Below are positions 34,856 to 43,787 of a stretch of DNA of 64,000 nucleotides, piece by piece. A program made the translations under genes and the position numbers. This DNA is from Rhodobacteraceae bacterium UBA6213. Its GTDB lineage: Bacteria > Pseudomonadota > Alphaproteobacteria > Rhodobacterales > Rhodobacteraceae. The notes under the pieces were generated by a model. That model searched no databases. It was not told the origin of the DNA and saw only the letters and a list, made by a program, of their open reading frames with translations. The first letter of the stretch is position 1, and the number at the start of each line of letters is the position of its first letter. The stretch is taken from the NCBI GenBank assembly GCA_002421605.1, contig DISJ01000013.1:135976-199975 (forward strand). The letters run 5' to 3'.

Positions 34856-35820
34856 CTCTCCTGAAAACGCGAGCGCTTGATGTCGGTTATCAGATCTCGG
34901 GGGCAGGCCTATTCAGCCCGCCGCGTTATCTTCCGATTGTGCATGACGTGTCGCTGACGCTCGACACCGGGCGCACCCTGGGCGTTGTGGGCGAAAGCGG
35001 CTGCGGCAAGTCAACCCTCGGTCGGGCGCTGCTGCGCCTCATCGTGCCCCATGCAGGACAGGTGCTCTGGCAGGGCGAGGACATGGCCAGCATCGCCGAC
35101 TTGCGCCGACGCCGCGCCGAGATGCAGATTATCTTTCAAGACCCGATCGCAGCACTCGACCCGCGCATGACGCTGGGACGCATCGTCTCGCGCCCGCTTG
35201 CGACCTTCGAGCCGGGCCTATCGCGCAAGGCGACCCGCGCGCGCGCCATCGAGGCGTTGGGGCAAGTGGGCCTGTCGGCCGATTTCGCCGACCGCTATCC
35301 GCACGAACTGTCGGGAGGGCAAGCACAGCGGGTGGGAATCGCGCGCGCCATCGTCGGCCGACCAAAGCTGATCGTCTGCGACGAACCGGTCTCAGCGCTT
35401 GATGTCTCGATTCAGGCGCAGGTCATCAACCTTCTGATGGACCTGCAACAGCAGATGGACCTCGCATTGGTGTTCATCTCGCACAACCTCGCGCTGGTGC
35501 GTCACATCAGTCACGATGTGATGGTGATGTGCCTTGGGCGCGTCGTCGAGACCGCCCCGCGCGATGCCTTTTATACCCGCCCGATGCATCCCTATTCACT
35601 GGCGCTGATGCAGGCCGTGCCAGAGCCCGATCCGGTGCGCGAGAAGGGCCGCGTGGGCGCCGCGTTGCAGGGCGAGCTGCCCTCGGTTCTCGCGCCGCCG
35701 CCCGGCTGCGTCTTTGCCTCGCGCTGCCCGAAAGCGGTGGCGCTCTGCCACCAGACCCGCCCGGAGCTTGCCTCCGTGGCCGAGGGGCGCACTGTCGCCT
35801 GCCATTTTCCGGAGATTTGA
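34852..35820 (+). CDS. Peptide ABC transporter ATPase (DppF/OppF type)
   Basis: A 322-residue ATPase, partner of the preceding one. Walker A is GESGCGKST, the Q-loop region is IIFQDPIAALDPRMTLG, the signature is LSGGQAQRVGIARAIV, Walker B is LIVCDEPVSALDVS and the H-loop is ISHNLALVR. The C-terminal domain has MHPYSLALMQAVPEPDP and CVFASRCPKA. Its stop is followed one base later by the S9 peptidase start, so transport and hydrolysis are linked in one operon. Confidence 0.94.
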   Translation: MTLLKTRALDVGYQISGAGLFSPPRYLPIVHDVSLTLDTGRTLGVVGESGCGKSTLGRALLRLIVPHAGQVLWQGEDMASIADLRRRRAEMQIIFQDPIAALDPRMTLGRIVSRPLATFEPGLSRKATRARAIEALGQVGLSADFADRYPHELSGGQAQRVGIARAIVGRPKLIVCDEPVSALDVSIQAQVINLLMDLQQQMDLALVFISHNLALVRHISHDVMVMCLGRVVETAPRDAFYTRPMHPYSLALMQAVPEPDPVREKGRVGAALQGELPSVLAPPPGCVFASRCPKAVALCHQTRPELASVAEGRTVACHFPEI

Positions 35821-35821
35821 T

Positions 35822-37645
35822 ATGACCGACTTTCTCGCCACCAGCTGGGCCTCTGTGCCCCGGTTCGAAAGCGTCCGCGCGTCGCGCAACGGAGCTTGGG
35901 CCTTCTGGTCCTGGGCTGGCGCAAGCGAGACTGACGAAATCTGGGAGGCCCCGCTCGACGGCTCGGCCCTGCCCCGGCGGCTGACCTTTGGCACCGATCA
36001 CTTTCACATCCGCGATGTCTCGCCTGACGGTAGCCGGTTGATCCTCGCGCAATCGCCAAACGCCAACGAGCACGATCACCTGGTCCTGCTAGAGCGCGAA
36101 ACTGGCGAACTGACCCGGCTGACCCCGGCGCAGAATACGCATTACGTTTACGGCGGCGCGTTTAGCGCCGATGGTACGGCGGTCTATTTCGTCGCCGACT
36201 ACGACTACGACAACCACGAAGCGGTCGCGGGAGGTTGGCTCTGGCGCCAAGATCTCGCAAGCGGAGAGCGCACCTGCCTCGCCCGCACGGAGCGGCATTT
36301 CGAACAGGGGCCTGAACTTTCGCCCGACGGTAGCCGGCTGCTCTGGCATCGCCACGAATACGAACCGGGCGCAACCCAGATCTGGGTGCTGAACGCCGAT
36401 GGCAGCGACTGCCGCGAAGTGCTGAACCTCGGTGCGGCGGTCAACGCGCGGGGCACTTGGCTTGATGACGACAGGATCGGTTTCGTCGCCGACTGCGACC
36501 GGCGTGACGGGCTCGCCATCCTGACGCTTTCGAGCGGCGCGGTCGAGTGGCTGGCCGAAGAGCCTGCGCTCTGCCCACACATGGTGTTGGCGGGAAACGG
36601 CCCGGCCTTTGTCTGCATCCACCACGAAGAAAGCTGGACCCGCGCTGCGCTGTTTGAGAATGGCAGCCTCAGGCCGCTGGCGAACGCCTCGGGCCGGCGC
36701 AGCCTTCTGCCGCACGCGGCGCTGCCGAATGGTGGTTGGCTTGCCGAGGCCTACGACGCTAACGCGCCGCATGAGCTGGTGGTGGTTGAGGCCGACGGCA
36801 CCTGCCGCAGCATCGTGCGCCCCGACAGTGGCGATCGCCACTACGTATCGCCCAAAGACTTCCGCTGGACGGCGCATGACGGCATGGCAATGCAAGGCTG
36901 GCTCTACCGCCCAGAGGGACGCGCTAAGGGCCTGATCGGTTATATCCATGGCGGGCCGACCTGGCATTCCGAGGATTGGGTGAACCCCAAGATCCAGTTC
37001 TGGGTGGCCGAGGGCTATGCGGTGCTCGACCCGAACTATCGTGGCTCTACCGGCTTTGGATATGCCCACCGCGAGGCGGTGAAAGTAGACGGCTGGGGTG
37101 GACGCGAGCAAGAAGATATCCGCTCCGGGCTCGAAGCGGCACTGGCCACCGGCATTCCCGGCCCGGTCGCCGTCGTCGGCAACAGCTACGGCGGGTTTTC
37201 GAGCTGGTACGCCATCACGCGCCACACCGACCTCGTTGCGGCGGCGATACCGATGTGTGGGATGTACCGGCTCGACATCGACTACAACGAGACCGAGCAG
37301 CCGCACCTGCGCGCCTATTCCGAGCAGATGATGGGCGGCACGCCCGACGAGATGCCAGAGAAGTACGCCAACGCGTCGCCGGGCCAGTTCATCGACGACA
37401 TCCGTGGCCATCTTCTGATCGTCCACGGGCTGGCGGATACCAATGTCGGGCCCGAGAACACCCTAACCGCGATCCGCGAGCTGACCGAGGCGGGCATCGC
37501 ACACGAGACGATGCTGTTTGCCGACGAGGGCCATGGCGTGGCCAGGCGCTCGAACCTCGAGAGCTACCTGCGCACCAGTGCCGACTTCCTTGAACGCGCT
37601 TTCGTCCAAGCCAGGGCGAACGCCAAACCAAGCGAAAGAACATAA
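35822..37645 (+). CDS. S9 family serine peptidase (prolyl oligopeptidase/acylaminoacyl-peptidase type)
   Basis: A 607-residue two-domain peptidase. Residues about 20-350 form a WD40/TolB-like propeller with repeated SPDGSRL units. The C-terminal alpha/beta-hydrolase domain has the oxyanion region GYIHGGPTWHSEDW, nucleophile Ser455 in GNSYGG, Asp539 in HGLADTNV and His571 in DEGHGV. There is no signal peptide, so it is cytoplasmic and probably digests peptides brought in by the transporter encoded just upstream. The ATG at 35822, one base after the upstream stop, is chosen. Confidence 0.93.
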   Translation: MTDFLATSWASVPRFESVRASRNGAWAFWSWAGASETDEIWEAPLDGSALPRRLTFGTDHFHIRDVSPDGSRLILAQSPNANEHDHLVLLERETGELTRLTPAQNTHYVYGGAFSADGTAVYFVADYDYDNHEAVAGGWLWRQDLASGERTCLARTERHFEQGPELSPDGSRLLWHRHEYEPGATQIWVLNADGSDCREVLNLGAAVNARGTWLDDDRIGFVADCDRRDGLAILTLSSGAVEWLAEEPALCPHMVLAGNGPAFVCIHHEESWTRAALFENGSLRPLANASGRRSLLPHAALPNGGWLAEAYDANAPHELVVVEADGTCRSIVRPDSGDRHYVSPKDFRWTAHDGMAMQGWLYRPEGRAKGLIGYIHGGPTWHSEDWVNPKIQFWVAEGYAVLDPNYRGSTGFGYAHREAVKVDGWGGREQEDIRSGLEAALATGIPGPVAVVGNSYGGFSSWYAITRHTDLVAAAIPMCGMYRLDIDYNETEQPHLRAYSEQMMGGTPDEMPEKYANASPGQFIDDIRGHLLIVHGLADTNVGPENTLTAIRELTEAGIAHETMLFADEGHGVARRSNLESYLRTSADFLERAFVQARANAKPSERT

Positions 37646-37938
37646 GAATCCGCCATAGGCGTTGTCAGTGAGATAGGTATTGAGCCGCTCAAGGCTGCCG
37701 GGCAGCTTTTGGGGATGACGTTGCCCCCAACTTTTCCCAGCGTGAGCGCACCTCTGGGCTTCGGTTTGGCCTTTATGGGCGGATTGGGCAGCGGAGGTTG
37801 TCGCGCAACTGGGGGGATTGCCGGATCAGAAAAGCAAAGATGCGTTCGCAGAAGTTTGCGCAGCAGATCGCTCCCGCCTTGCTGTAAAAGCCACCAAGCA
37901 AGGCATCTACTTATCTAGCGACCAGCCGCCCCTCGAGA
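37646..37938. other. Intergenic region
   Basis: Convergent gap between the S9 peptidase and a small minus-strand gene. Short plus-strand frames here lack motifs and ribosome sites. Nothing recognised. Confidence 0.5.
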
Positions 37939-38115
37939 TCACTTCTTATCGCGAGCGGACTTTTCTTCTTTGGTAAGTTTGTTGTTCCAAGCGTTGTTGC
38001 TCAGACCCAACTCTCTGGGAAGGGGTTTGGTTTTGCCTACCCTGACCTCACCGCCCTTGTTCAGAAACTCCTGAATAAGGGCATCATCCGTGGTTTCTTT
38101 GGTAACTTGTTTCAT
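37939..38115 (-). CDS. Small 58-residue protein of unknown function, phage-like character
   Basis: An ATG-to-TGA frame on the minus strand: MKQVTKETTDDALIQEFLNK, then GGEVRVGKTKPLPRELGL, SNNAWNNKLTKEEKSARDKK and stop. It is a credible protein: charged, with an acidic N-terminal helix, a beta-like VRVGKTK segment and a Lys-rich end. Base composition is visibly more AT-rich than the neighbours, which suggests transfer. I recall similar short proteins from marine phages and prophages, but this is from memory. AAGG lies 12 bases upstream of the ATG, which overlaps the stop of a 50-codon frame. Confidence 0.6.
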   Translation of the reverse strand: MKQVTKETTDDALIQEFLNKGGEVRVGKTKPLPRELGLSNNAWNNKLTKEEKSARDKK

Positions 38116-38264
38116 AAAGACACACTTACCTTCTGGGACACCATCTTGTCACGCGCCAACTGGCTCGGGGTAATCAGCGCGCTTGTCTGGCGCTTAACAT
38201 TCCAAAGCCTCACTTTTGTACGACCAACGCAATTCTGGGGCTGCGGTGTGCACGGCAGGCTCAT
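38112..38264 (-). CDS. Possible 50-residue coupled reading frame
   Basis: An ATG that overlaps the stop of the ABC ATPase gene (ATGA) opens a 50-codon frame (starts MSLPCTPQPQNCVGRTKVRL) whose own stop overlaps the ATG of the 58-residue gene (ATGA). It has no recognisable family and low complexity, so it may be accidental or serve only to carry ribosomes into the next gene. Confidence 0.25.
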   Translation of the reverse strand: MSLPCTPQPQNCVGRTKVRLWNVKRQTSALITPSQLARDKMVSQKVSVSL

Positions 38265-39139
38265 CCGTGGCTATCGTGGCCCTCTACCTTTTGCCCAGCA
38301 GAGGCCGCAGCGCGGCGCGCCAGCCGCGCGCGGATAGCACCCACATCGGTGACCGGCGTGGCTGCAAAAAGTTTGCGCGTATAGGCATGCTGTGGGTCAC
38401 TGAACAGCGCATCACGGCTGCCGCTTTCGACGACCTCGCCGTTCAGCATCACCATCACCTCATCAGCCAGATAGCGCACCACTGACAGATCGTGGCTGAT
38501 GAAGACATAGGTCAGGTTGAACTCGTCCTGCAAGTCGCGGAGCAGGTTTAGCACCTGCGCCTGCACCGAAAGGTCCAGCGCCGAGACCGGCTCGTCCAGC
38601 ACCAAAAGGCGCGGGTTAAGCATTAGTGCGCGGGCAATCGCGATCCGCTGCCGCTGACCACCCGAGAACATGTGCGGATAGCGGTTGAAATGTTCGGGCA
38701 GCAAATCGACCTTGGTCAGCATCGCCATTGCCCGTTCGCGCCGTTCGGGGGCCGAGGCGTCGGTGTTCAGAATCAACGATTCCATCAGCATGTCGCCCAC
38801 CTTCTGGCGCGGGTTCAACGAGCCATAGGGGTTCTGAAACACGATTTGTACGGTTGCGCGCAGCGCTTTGGTCATGCGTTCGTGGGCGATATCGACCGGC
38901 TTGCCTTCGATCAGCAAAGTGCCACTGGTCGCAGGATCAATCAGGGTGATGATCCGCGCCAGCGTTGATTTACCGCAGCCCGATTCCCCCACGATCGCCA
39001 GCGTCTTGCCACGTTCGACCGCAAAGTTAACGCCGTTGACGGCATGGATCTTGCGCGAGGCACCGAACAGACCGGCCCGCACGGTGTAGTCGCGGGTGAT
39101 GTCGCGACCTTCGATCACGATTTCCGGGGCGGCCATCAC
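38261..39139 (-). CDS. Peptide ABC transporter ATPase (DppF type), second Dpp operon
   Basis: A 292-residue ATPase. Walker A is GESGCGKST, the Q-loop region is IVFQNPYGSLNPRQKVGD, the signature is FSGGQRQRIAIARALM, Walker B is LLVLDEPVSALDLS and the H-loop is ISHDLSVVR. The C-terminal region after HAYTRKLFAATPV is short and lacks the Cys motif of longer family members, ending in a low-complexity tail (RRAAASAGQKVEGHDSHG). Last transporter gene of the minus-strand operon; overlaps the previous ATPase by 4 bases. Confidence 0.93.
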   Translation of the reverse strand: MMAAPEIVIEGRDITRDYTVRAGLFGASRKIHAVNGVNFAVERGKTLAIVGESGCGKSTLARIITLIDPATSGTLLIEGKPVDIAHERMTKALRATVQIVFQNPYGSLNPRQKVGDMLMESLILNTDASAPERRERAMAMLTKVDLLPEHFNRYPHMFSGGQRQRIAIARALMLNPRLLVLDEPVSALDLSVQAQVLNLLRDLQDEFNLTYVFISHDLSVVRYLADEVMVMLNGEVVESGSRDALFSDPQHAYTRKLFAATPVTDVGAIRARLARRAAASAGQKVEGHDSHG

Positions 39140-39984
39140 GCCTCCTCGCCCTGATGGGACACCATGAAGTCGGACACGGTCGAAAGCCGCCCGCCGGTGG
39201 CGTGTTCAGGCAGCGCTGACAGCAGTGCCCGCGTATAGGCAGTCTTTGGCGACTCAAACAGTGACAGCACGTCGGCTTCTTCCATCTTTCGGCCCTGATA
39301 CTGCACCACTACCCGGTCGGCGGTTTCGGCCACCACGCCCATGTCATGGGTAATGATGATCAGCGCCATGCCGTGCTTTTCCTGCAAGTCCACCAGCAGA
39401 TCGAGGATCTGTTTCTGGATTGTCACATCAAGTGCTGTGGTGGGTTCGTCGGCAATCAGCAGCTTGGGGTTACAGGCAATGGCAATGGCTATCATCACCC
39501 GCTGGCATTGCCCGCCTGACAACTGGTGCGGAAAGCTGCGCAAGCGCTCTTCCGGCTCGGGGATACCGACCGAGGCGAACAGTTCTACCGCGCGGGCGCG
39601 CGCCTCGCGGGCCGACATGCCCAGAATACCGCGCAGCACCTCTTCAATCTGAAAACCGACGGTGAAGCAGGGGTTCAGACTGGCCATCGGCTCCTGAAAG
39701 ATTATCGTGATCTCGCGCCCGATGATCTGGCGCTTTTCGCGGTCGCTCATTGGCAGCATGTCTTGCCCGTCAAACCGCATCAGATCGGCGGTGACCGTGG
39801 CAGTGTCGGGCAAAAGTCCCATCACTGCCAGCATCGCCACCGATTTTCCCGACCCGCTTTCACCGACAATCGCCAGCACCTCGCGCGCCGATACCGAAAT
39901 GTCGATGCCGTCAACCGCCTTGAATGGGCCTGCAGCAGTGTCGAAGGTAACCGTCAGGTTACGAATTTCCAGCAGCGGGGCCAT
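39136..39984 (-). CDS. Peptide ABC transporter ATPase (DppD type), second Dpp operon
   Basis: A 282-residue ATPase. Walker A is GESGSGKSV, the Q-loop region is IIFQEPMASLNPCFTVG, the signature is LSGGQCQRVMIAIAIA, Walker B is LLIADEPTTALDVT and the H-loop is ITHDMGVVA. It ends soon after KTAYTRALLSALPEH and lacks the C-terminal Cys region found in the DppD of the first operon, so the two transporters are not recent duplicates. Confidence 0.93.
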   Translation of the reverse strand: MAPLLEIRNLTVTFDTAAGPFKAVDGIDISVSAREVLAIVGESGSGKSVAMLAVMGLLPDTATVTADLMRFDGQDMLPMSDREKRQIIGREITIIFQEPMASLNPCFTVGFQIEEVLRGILGMSAREARARAVELFASVGIPEPEERLRSFPHQLSGGQCQRVMIAIAIACNPKLLIADEPTTALDVTIQKQILDLLVDLQEKHGMALIIITHDMGVVAETADRVVVQYQGRKMEEADVLSLFESPKTAYTRALLSALPEHATGGRLSTVSDFMVSHQGEEA

Positions 39985-39985
39985 C

Positions 39986-40891
39986 TCAGCTTCTCTTCAG
40001 CTTGGGGTCGAGCGCGTCGCGCAGACCGTCGCCCATCAGGTTGATCGCCAGCACGGTTATGAGGATCGCAAGGCCCGGCAGCGTGACCACCCACCAGGCG
40101 CGCAGAATGAACTCGCGCGCTTCGGCCAGCATCGTGCCCCATTCCGGCGTTGGCGGCTGTGCGCCCATGCCCAGAAAGCCAAGCGCGGCGGCATCAAGAA
40201 TTGCGCCCGAAAACGACAGCGTTGCCTGAACGATCAGCGGAGCAAGGCAGTTGGGCAGGATGGTGCGGAACATCAGTCGCATCTTGCCCGCACCGGCCAC
40301 ACGCGCGGCCATTACATATTCGCGGTTCTTTTCCCCCAGCACCGAGGCGCGCGTCAAGCGGGCAAAGTGCGGCTGCGAGACGATGGCGATGGCGATCATG
40401 GCGTTGGTTAACCCCGGCCCCAGCACCGCGACCAGCACCAGCGCCAGCAGTAGCGAGGGGAACGCCAAGATCACGTCCATCACCCGCATGATGACCATGT
40501 CGATCCAGCCGCCGAAGAACCCGGCAACCACCCCGATCGCGATGCCGCCGATAAGCGCAATCGTCACCACGACGACCCCGATGAACAGCGAATAGCGCGC
40601 GCCAAAGATCAGCCGCGACAGGATGTCTCGGCCCACCGCGTCGGTGCCCAAGAGGTATGTTGTACTGCCGCCGTCTTGCCAGAACGGTGGCACCAGCAAA
40701 GCGGCGCGATCCTGAATGATCGGGTCGTGTGGCGCCAGCAACGGCGCTAGCACCGCAATCGCCACGAGCGCGAGAAAAACATAAAGCCCATAGACTGCGC
40801 CGCGGTTCTCGCGGAAATAGAACCAGAACTCTGCCAGCATTTGGCGGCGAGTTCCGGGCGCAGGTGAGTTGGACGCGGTGGTATCTGCCAT
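39986..40891 (-). CDS. Peptide ABC transporter permease (DppC type), second Dpp operon
   Basis: A 301-residue permease. It has a polar N-terminus, FYFRENRGAVYGLYVFLALV, the LLGTDAVGRDILSRLIFGAR motif of DppC, the coupling segment YVMAARVAGAGKMRLMFR and a C-terminal MGDGLRDALDPKLKRS. It lies 1 base before the ATPase gene and 7 bases after dppB. Confidence 0.93.
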   Translation of the reverse strand: MADTTASNSPAPGTRRQMLAEFWFYFRENRGAVYGLYVFLALVAIAVLAPLLAPHDPIIQDRAALLVPPFWQDGGSTTYLLGTDAVGRDILSRLIFGARYSLFIGVVVVTIALIGGIAIGVVAGFFGGWIDMVIMRVMDVILAFPSLLLALVLVAVLGPGLTNAMIAIAIVSQPHFARLTRASVLGEKNREYVMAARVAGAGKMRLMFRTILPNCLAPLIVQATLSFSGAILDAAALGFLGMGAQPPTPEWGTMLAEAREFILRAWWVVTLPGLAILITVLAINLMGDGLRDALDPKLKRS

Positions 40892-40898
40892 CTTGTCC

Positions 40899-41906
40899 TC
40901 AACTGTGCCGAATGCGGGGGTTGATCAGGCCATAGAGCAGATCGACCACCAAATTGACGACCATGACGATGCCCGCGATCAACAACAAACCGCTCTGCAC
41001 CACCGGATAGTCGCGCCGCGAGATAGAGTCGACCATCCACTTGCCGATTCCAGGCCAGGAAAAGATCGTCTCGGTCAGAATTGCGCCCGCCATCAGCACG
41101 CCGACCTGCAATCCGATGGTGGTAATCACCGGGATCATGGCATTGCGCAGCGCATGCACGCCCACCACGCGCCGCGGCGTCAGCCCCTTGGCCCGCGCGG
41201 TGCGCACATAATCCTCGCTCAACACTTCCAGCATGGCCGAACGGGTTTGCCGCGCGATCACCGCCAGCGGGATCGTTGCAAGCACAATCGAGGGCAAGAT
41301 CAGATGCGAAGCGGCCGAGGCGAATGCCCCCTTCTGCCCCGACATGAGGCTGTCGATCAGCATGAAACCTGTTGGTGTTGGGAAATAGTATAGCAGCGAA
41401 ACCCTGCCCGACACTGGGGTCCAACCCAAGACGCCCGAGAAGAAGATGATCAGTAGCAGGCCCCACCAGAAGATCGGCATCGAATAGCCGACCAGCGCCG
41501 AGGTCATCGTTACTTGATCGAACCAAGAGCCACGCTTCAACGCCGCCAGCACGCCGATGGGCACACCAATCACCACCGCGATCACGATGGCGCAGAAAGC
41601 CAGTTCCAGCGTCGCGGGAAACAGCGTCAGAAAATCGCTCAGCACGGGCTGTTTGGTCACGATAGAGTTGCCAAAATCGCCGTGCAGCAGCTTCCAAAGA
41701 TATTCTAGGTACTGCTCCCATATGGGGCGGTCAAAGCCCAACCGCGCCATCATGTCTTGATAGTGTTCAGGGGTCATCCCGCGCTCGCCTGCCATCAGCA
41801 GCACTGGGTCACCCGGCAGGATGCGGACAAAGCCGAAAGCCACAATGGTGATCCCGATGAAGGTCGGGATCAGGTAGGACAGCCGACCCAGGATGAATTT
41901 TATCAT
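40899..41906 (-). CDS. Peptide ABC transporter permease (DppB type), second Dpp operon
   Basis: A 335-residue permease. The N-terminal FILGRLSYLIPTFIGITIVA and VRILPGDPVLLMAGERG, the coupling loop SEDYVRTARAKGLTPRRVVG and the end GKWMVDSISRRDYPVVQSG are classic DppB. It follows the binding-protein gene after a 59-base gap that holds a hairpin. Confidence 0.94.
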   Translation of the reverse strand: MIKFILGRLSYLIPTFIGITIVAFGFVRILPGDPVLLMAGERGMTPEHYQDMMARLGFDRPIWEQYLEYLWKLLHGDFGNSIVTKQPVLSDFLTLFPATLELAFCAIVIAVVIGVPIGVLAALKRGSWFDQVTMTSALVGYSMPIFWWGLLLIIFFSGVLGWTPVSGRVSLLYYFPTPTGFMLIDSLMSGQKGAFASAASHLILPSIVLATIPLAVIARQTRSAMLEVLSEDYVRTARAKGLTPRRVVGVHALRNAMIPVITTIGLQVGVLMAGAILTETIFSWPGIGKWMVDSISRRDYPVVQSGLLLIAGIVMVVNLVVDLLYGLINPRIRHS

Positions 41907-41918
41907 TTTTGCAAACTA

Positions 41919-41948
41919 CGGGCACGCGAGGTTTTCCCCGCGTGCCCG
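41919..41948 (-). promoter_or_regulatory. Hairpin between dppA and dppB genes
   Basis: Perfect 10-bp stem CGGGCACGCG / CGCGTGCCCG with a 10-base loop, in the short gap after the binding-protein gene. On the coding strand there is no downstream U-tract. Probable attenuation or mRNA stabilisation element. Confidence 0.65.
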
Positions 41949-41965
41949 CCCAAAGTGTTCAGTTA

Positions 41966-43567
41966 TTATTCAGTGATATCAACCATGTCAAAGGCATGCG
42001 TCCCAAGCGGGTTCATGACATAACCCGTTACCTTGGTCGACATCGGCATGAACACCGTCGAGTGGTCGATGGTCAGCCAGGGCGCCTGGTCCTTGAAGAT
42101 CACCTGCGCCTGCTCGTAAAGCCTGGTGCGTTCTGCGATATCCGAGGAAAGTGCGGCTTTGGCCAACAAGTCCGAGAACTCCTCGTTGCACCAATGCGAC
42201 CGGTTCGCCCCGCCTTCACCCGCCGCCTGGCAGCTGAGCAGAACGTTCAAGAAGTTGTCCGGGTCGCCGTTGTCGCCGGTCCAGCCAAGGATAACGGCGC
42301 CGTCACGGTCGAGCTCGGTCGACTTCTTGAGGTATTCGCCCCATTCGTACGAAACGATCTCGGCGGTCACGCCGATCTGCGCAAGGTCGGCCTGCATCAA
42401 CTCGGCCGTGCGGCGCGCGTTGGGCATGTAGGGGCGCTGCACCGGCATCGCCCAGATGTTCATGTGCAGGTCGCTGACACCGGCGTCGGCCAGCATCTGC
42501 TTGGCGGCTGCGGGATCATAGGCATCGTCCATGATCGCGTCGTTGTAGCCCCACATGGTCGGCGGAATCGGGTTCTTGGCGACCATGCCAGTGCCTTGGA
42601 ATACGGCATCAATGATGGCTTGCTTGTCGATCGCCATGTTCAGCGCCTTGCGAACACGTGCGTCGTCAAACGGCTTTTCCAGCGTGTTGTAGGCTAGATA
42701 GGCGACGTTCAGACCTGCCTGCTCCATCACAGTCAGGTTCGGATCGCTCTTCAGTGCCTCGATGTCGGCCGGGGCCGGATAGGGCATCACATGGCATTCG
42801 CCCGCCTTCAGCTTTTGCGCGCGCACGGCGGCATCTGTGGTGATGGCAAAGACCAGATCGTCGATCATCGGCTTGGTGCCGAAATAGTCGGGGTTGGCCT
42901 TGTAGCGGATTACCGCGTCCTTTTGATAGGCGACGAACACGAACGGCCCTGTGCCAATGGGCTGGTTGTTAAAGTCGGCGCCCTTGCCGTCGGCCATCAG
43001 CTTGTCAGCGTACTCTTTTGATACGATCGAAGCGAAGTCCATGCCAAGGTCGGCCAGGAACGGCGCGTTGGGCGCGTTCAGCGTGAACTTGACGGTCAGA
43101 TCGTCAACCTTCTCCATCGACTTGATCATCGTGTCGAGGCCCATCGAGGTGTAATACTCGTAGGAGATGCCCGCCACATATTGGTTGAACGGGTTGTCGG
43201 CGTTGCCTTGCCGGTCAAACGAGAAAATCACGTCGTCGGCGTTCAGATCGCGTGTCGGGGTGAAATAATCGGTGGTCTGAAACTTGACGCCCGCACGCAG
43301 CTTGAAGGTGTACTCCAGCCCGTCTTCCGAAATCGTCCAGCTTTCCGCAAGGCCGGGAACGATCGACGTGGTGCCGGGCGAAAATTCTACCAAACGGCTG
43401 TAAACGGTGCGTGCGGCAGCGTCAAAAGTGGTGCCAGAGGTGTAGGGCGCGGGGTCAAACCCCTCGGGCGAGCCTTCCGAGCAATAAATGAGCGTCTTGG
43501 CACTCGCGCCACCGGCGACCATCGCCATCATGGCCGATGCAGCAAGCAGACTGGTTCTGAGTTTCAT
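41966..43567 (-). CDS. Dipeptide-type ABC transporter substrate-binding protein (DppA)
   Basis: A 533-residue periplasmic binding protein. The signal peptide is residues 1-23 (MKLRTSLLAASAMMAMVAGG, ASA/K). The mature start TLIYCSEGSPEGFDP with SGTTFDAAARTVYSRL is typical of DppA; LAESWTISEDGLEYTFKL and KALNMAIDKQAIID are SBP family 5 motifs, and the N-terminal Cys probably pairs with one in SCQAAGEGG as in E. coli DppA. The start at 43567 has AGGAGG at ideal distance; an upstream in-frame ATG is not needed. The family binds dipeptides and in some cases heme. Divergent from the M24 peptidase gene. Confidence 0.94.
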   Translation of the reverse strand: MKLRTSLLAASAMMAMVAGGASAKTLIYCSEGSPEGFDPAPYTSGTTFDAAARTVYSRLVEFSPGTTSIVPGLAESWTISEDGLEYTFKLRAGVKFQTTDYFTPTRDLNADDVIFSFDRQGNADNPFNQYVAGISYEYYTSMGLDTMIKSMEKVDDLTVKFTLNAPNAPFLADLGMDFASIVSKEYADKLMADGKGADFNNQPIGTGPFVFVAYQKDAVIRYKANPDYFGTKPMIDDLVFAITTDAAVRAQKLKAGECHVMPYPAPADIEALKSDPNLTVMEQAGLNVAYLAYNTLEKPFDDARVRKALNMAIDKQAIIDAVFQGTGMVAKNPIPPTMWGYNDAIMDDAYDPAAAKQMLADAGVSDLHMNIWAMPVQRPYMPNARRTAELMQADLAQIGVTAEIVSYEWGEYLKKSTELDRDGAVILGWTGDNGDPDNFLNVLLSCQAAGEGGANRSHWCNEEFSDLLAKAALSSDIAERTRLYEQAQVIFKDQAPWLTIDHSTVFMPMSTKVTGYVMNPLGTHAFDMVDITE

Positions 43568-43787
43568 CCGGGATGTCCTCCTGTTGGTCATCGTCAGCGC
43601 TTCGTGCTCGCGCGACAATAATGCGGCAGCTTATGCCGCTGTTAGCGATAGGCAAGCCCGTTTTGCACCGCTCGCGCCGCATTTGACCACCGCGACGTTG
43701 CGGCAGAACTTGCACTTGTCGAAGCAAACACTCAATTTAGCGGCAGACGCGCGGGCATATTGCCGCGCCTGCAGGGAATCCCAACAA

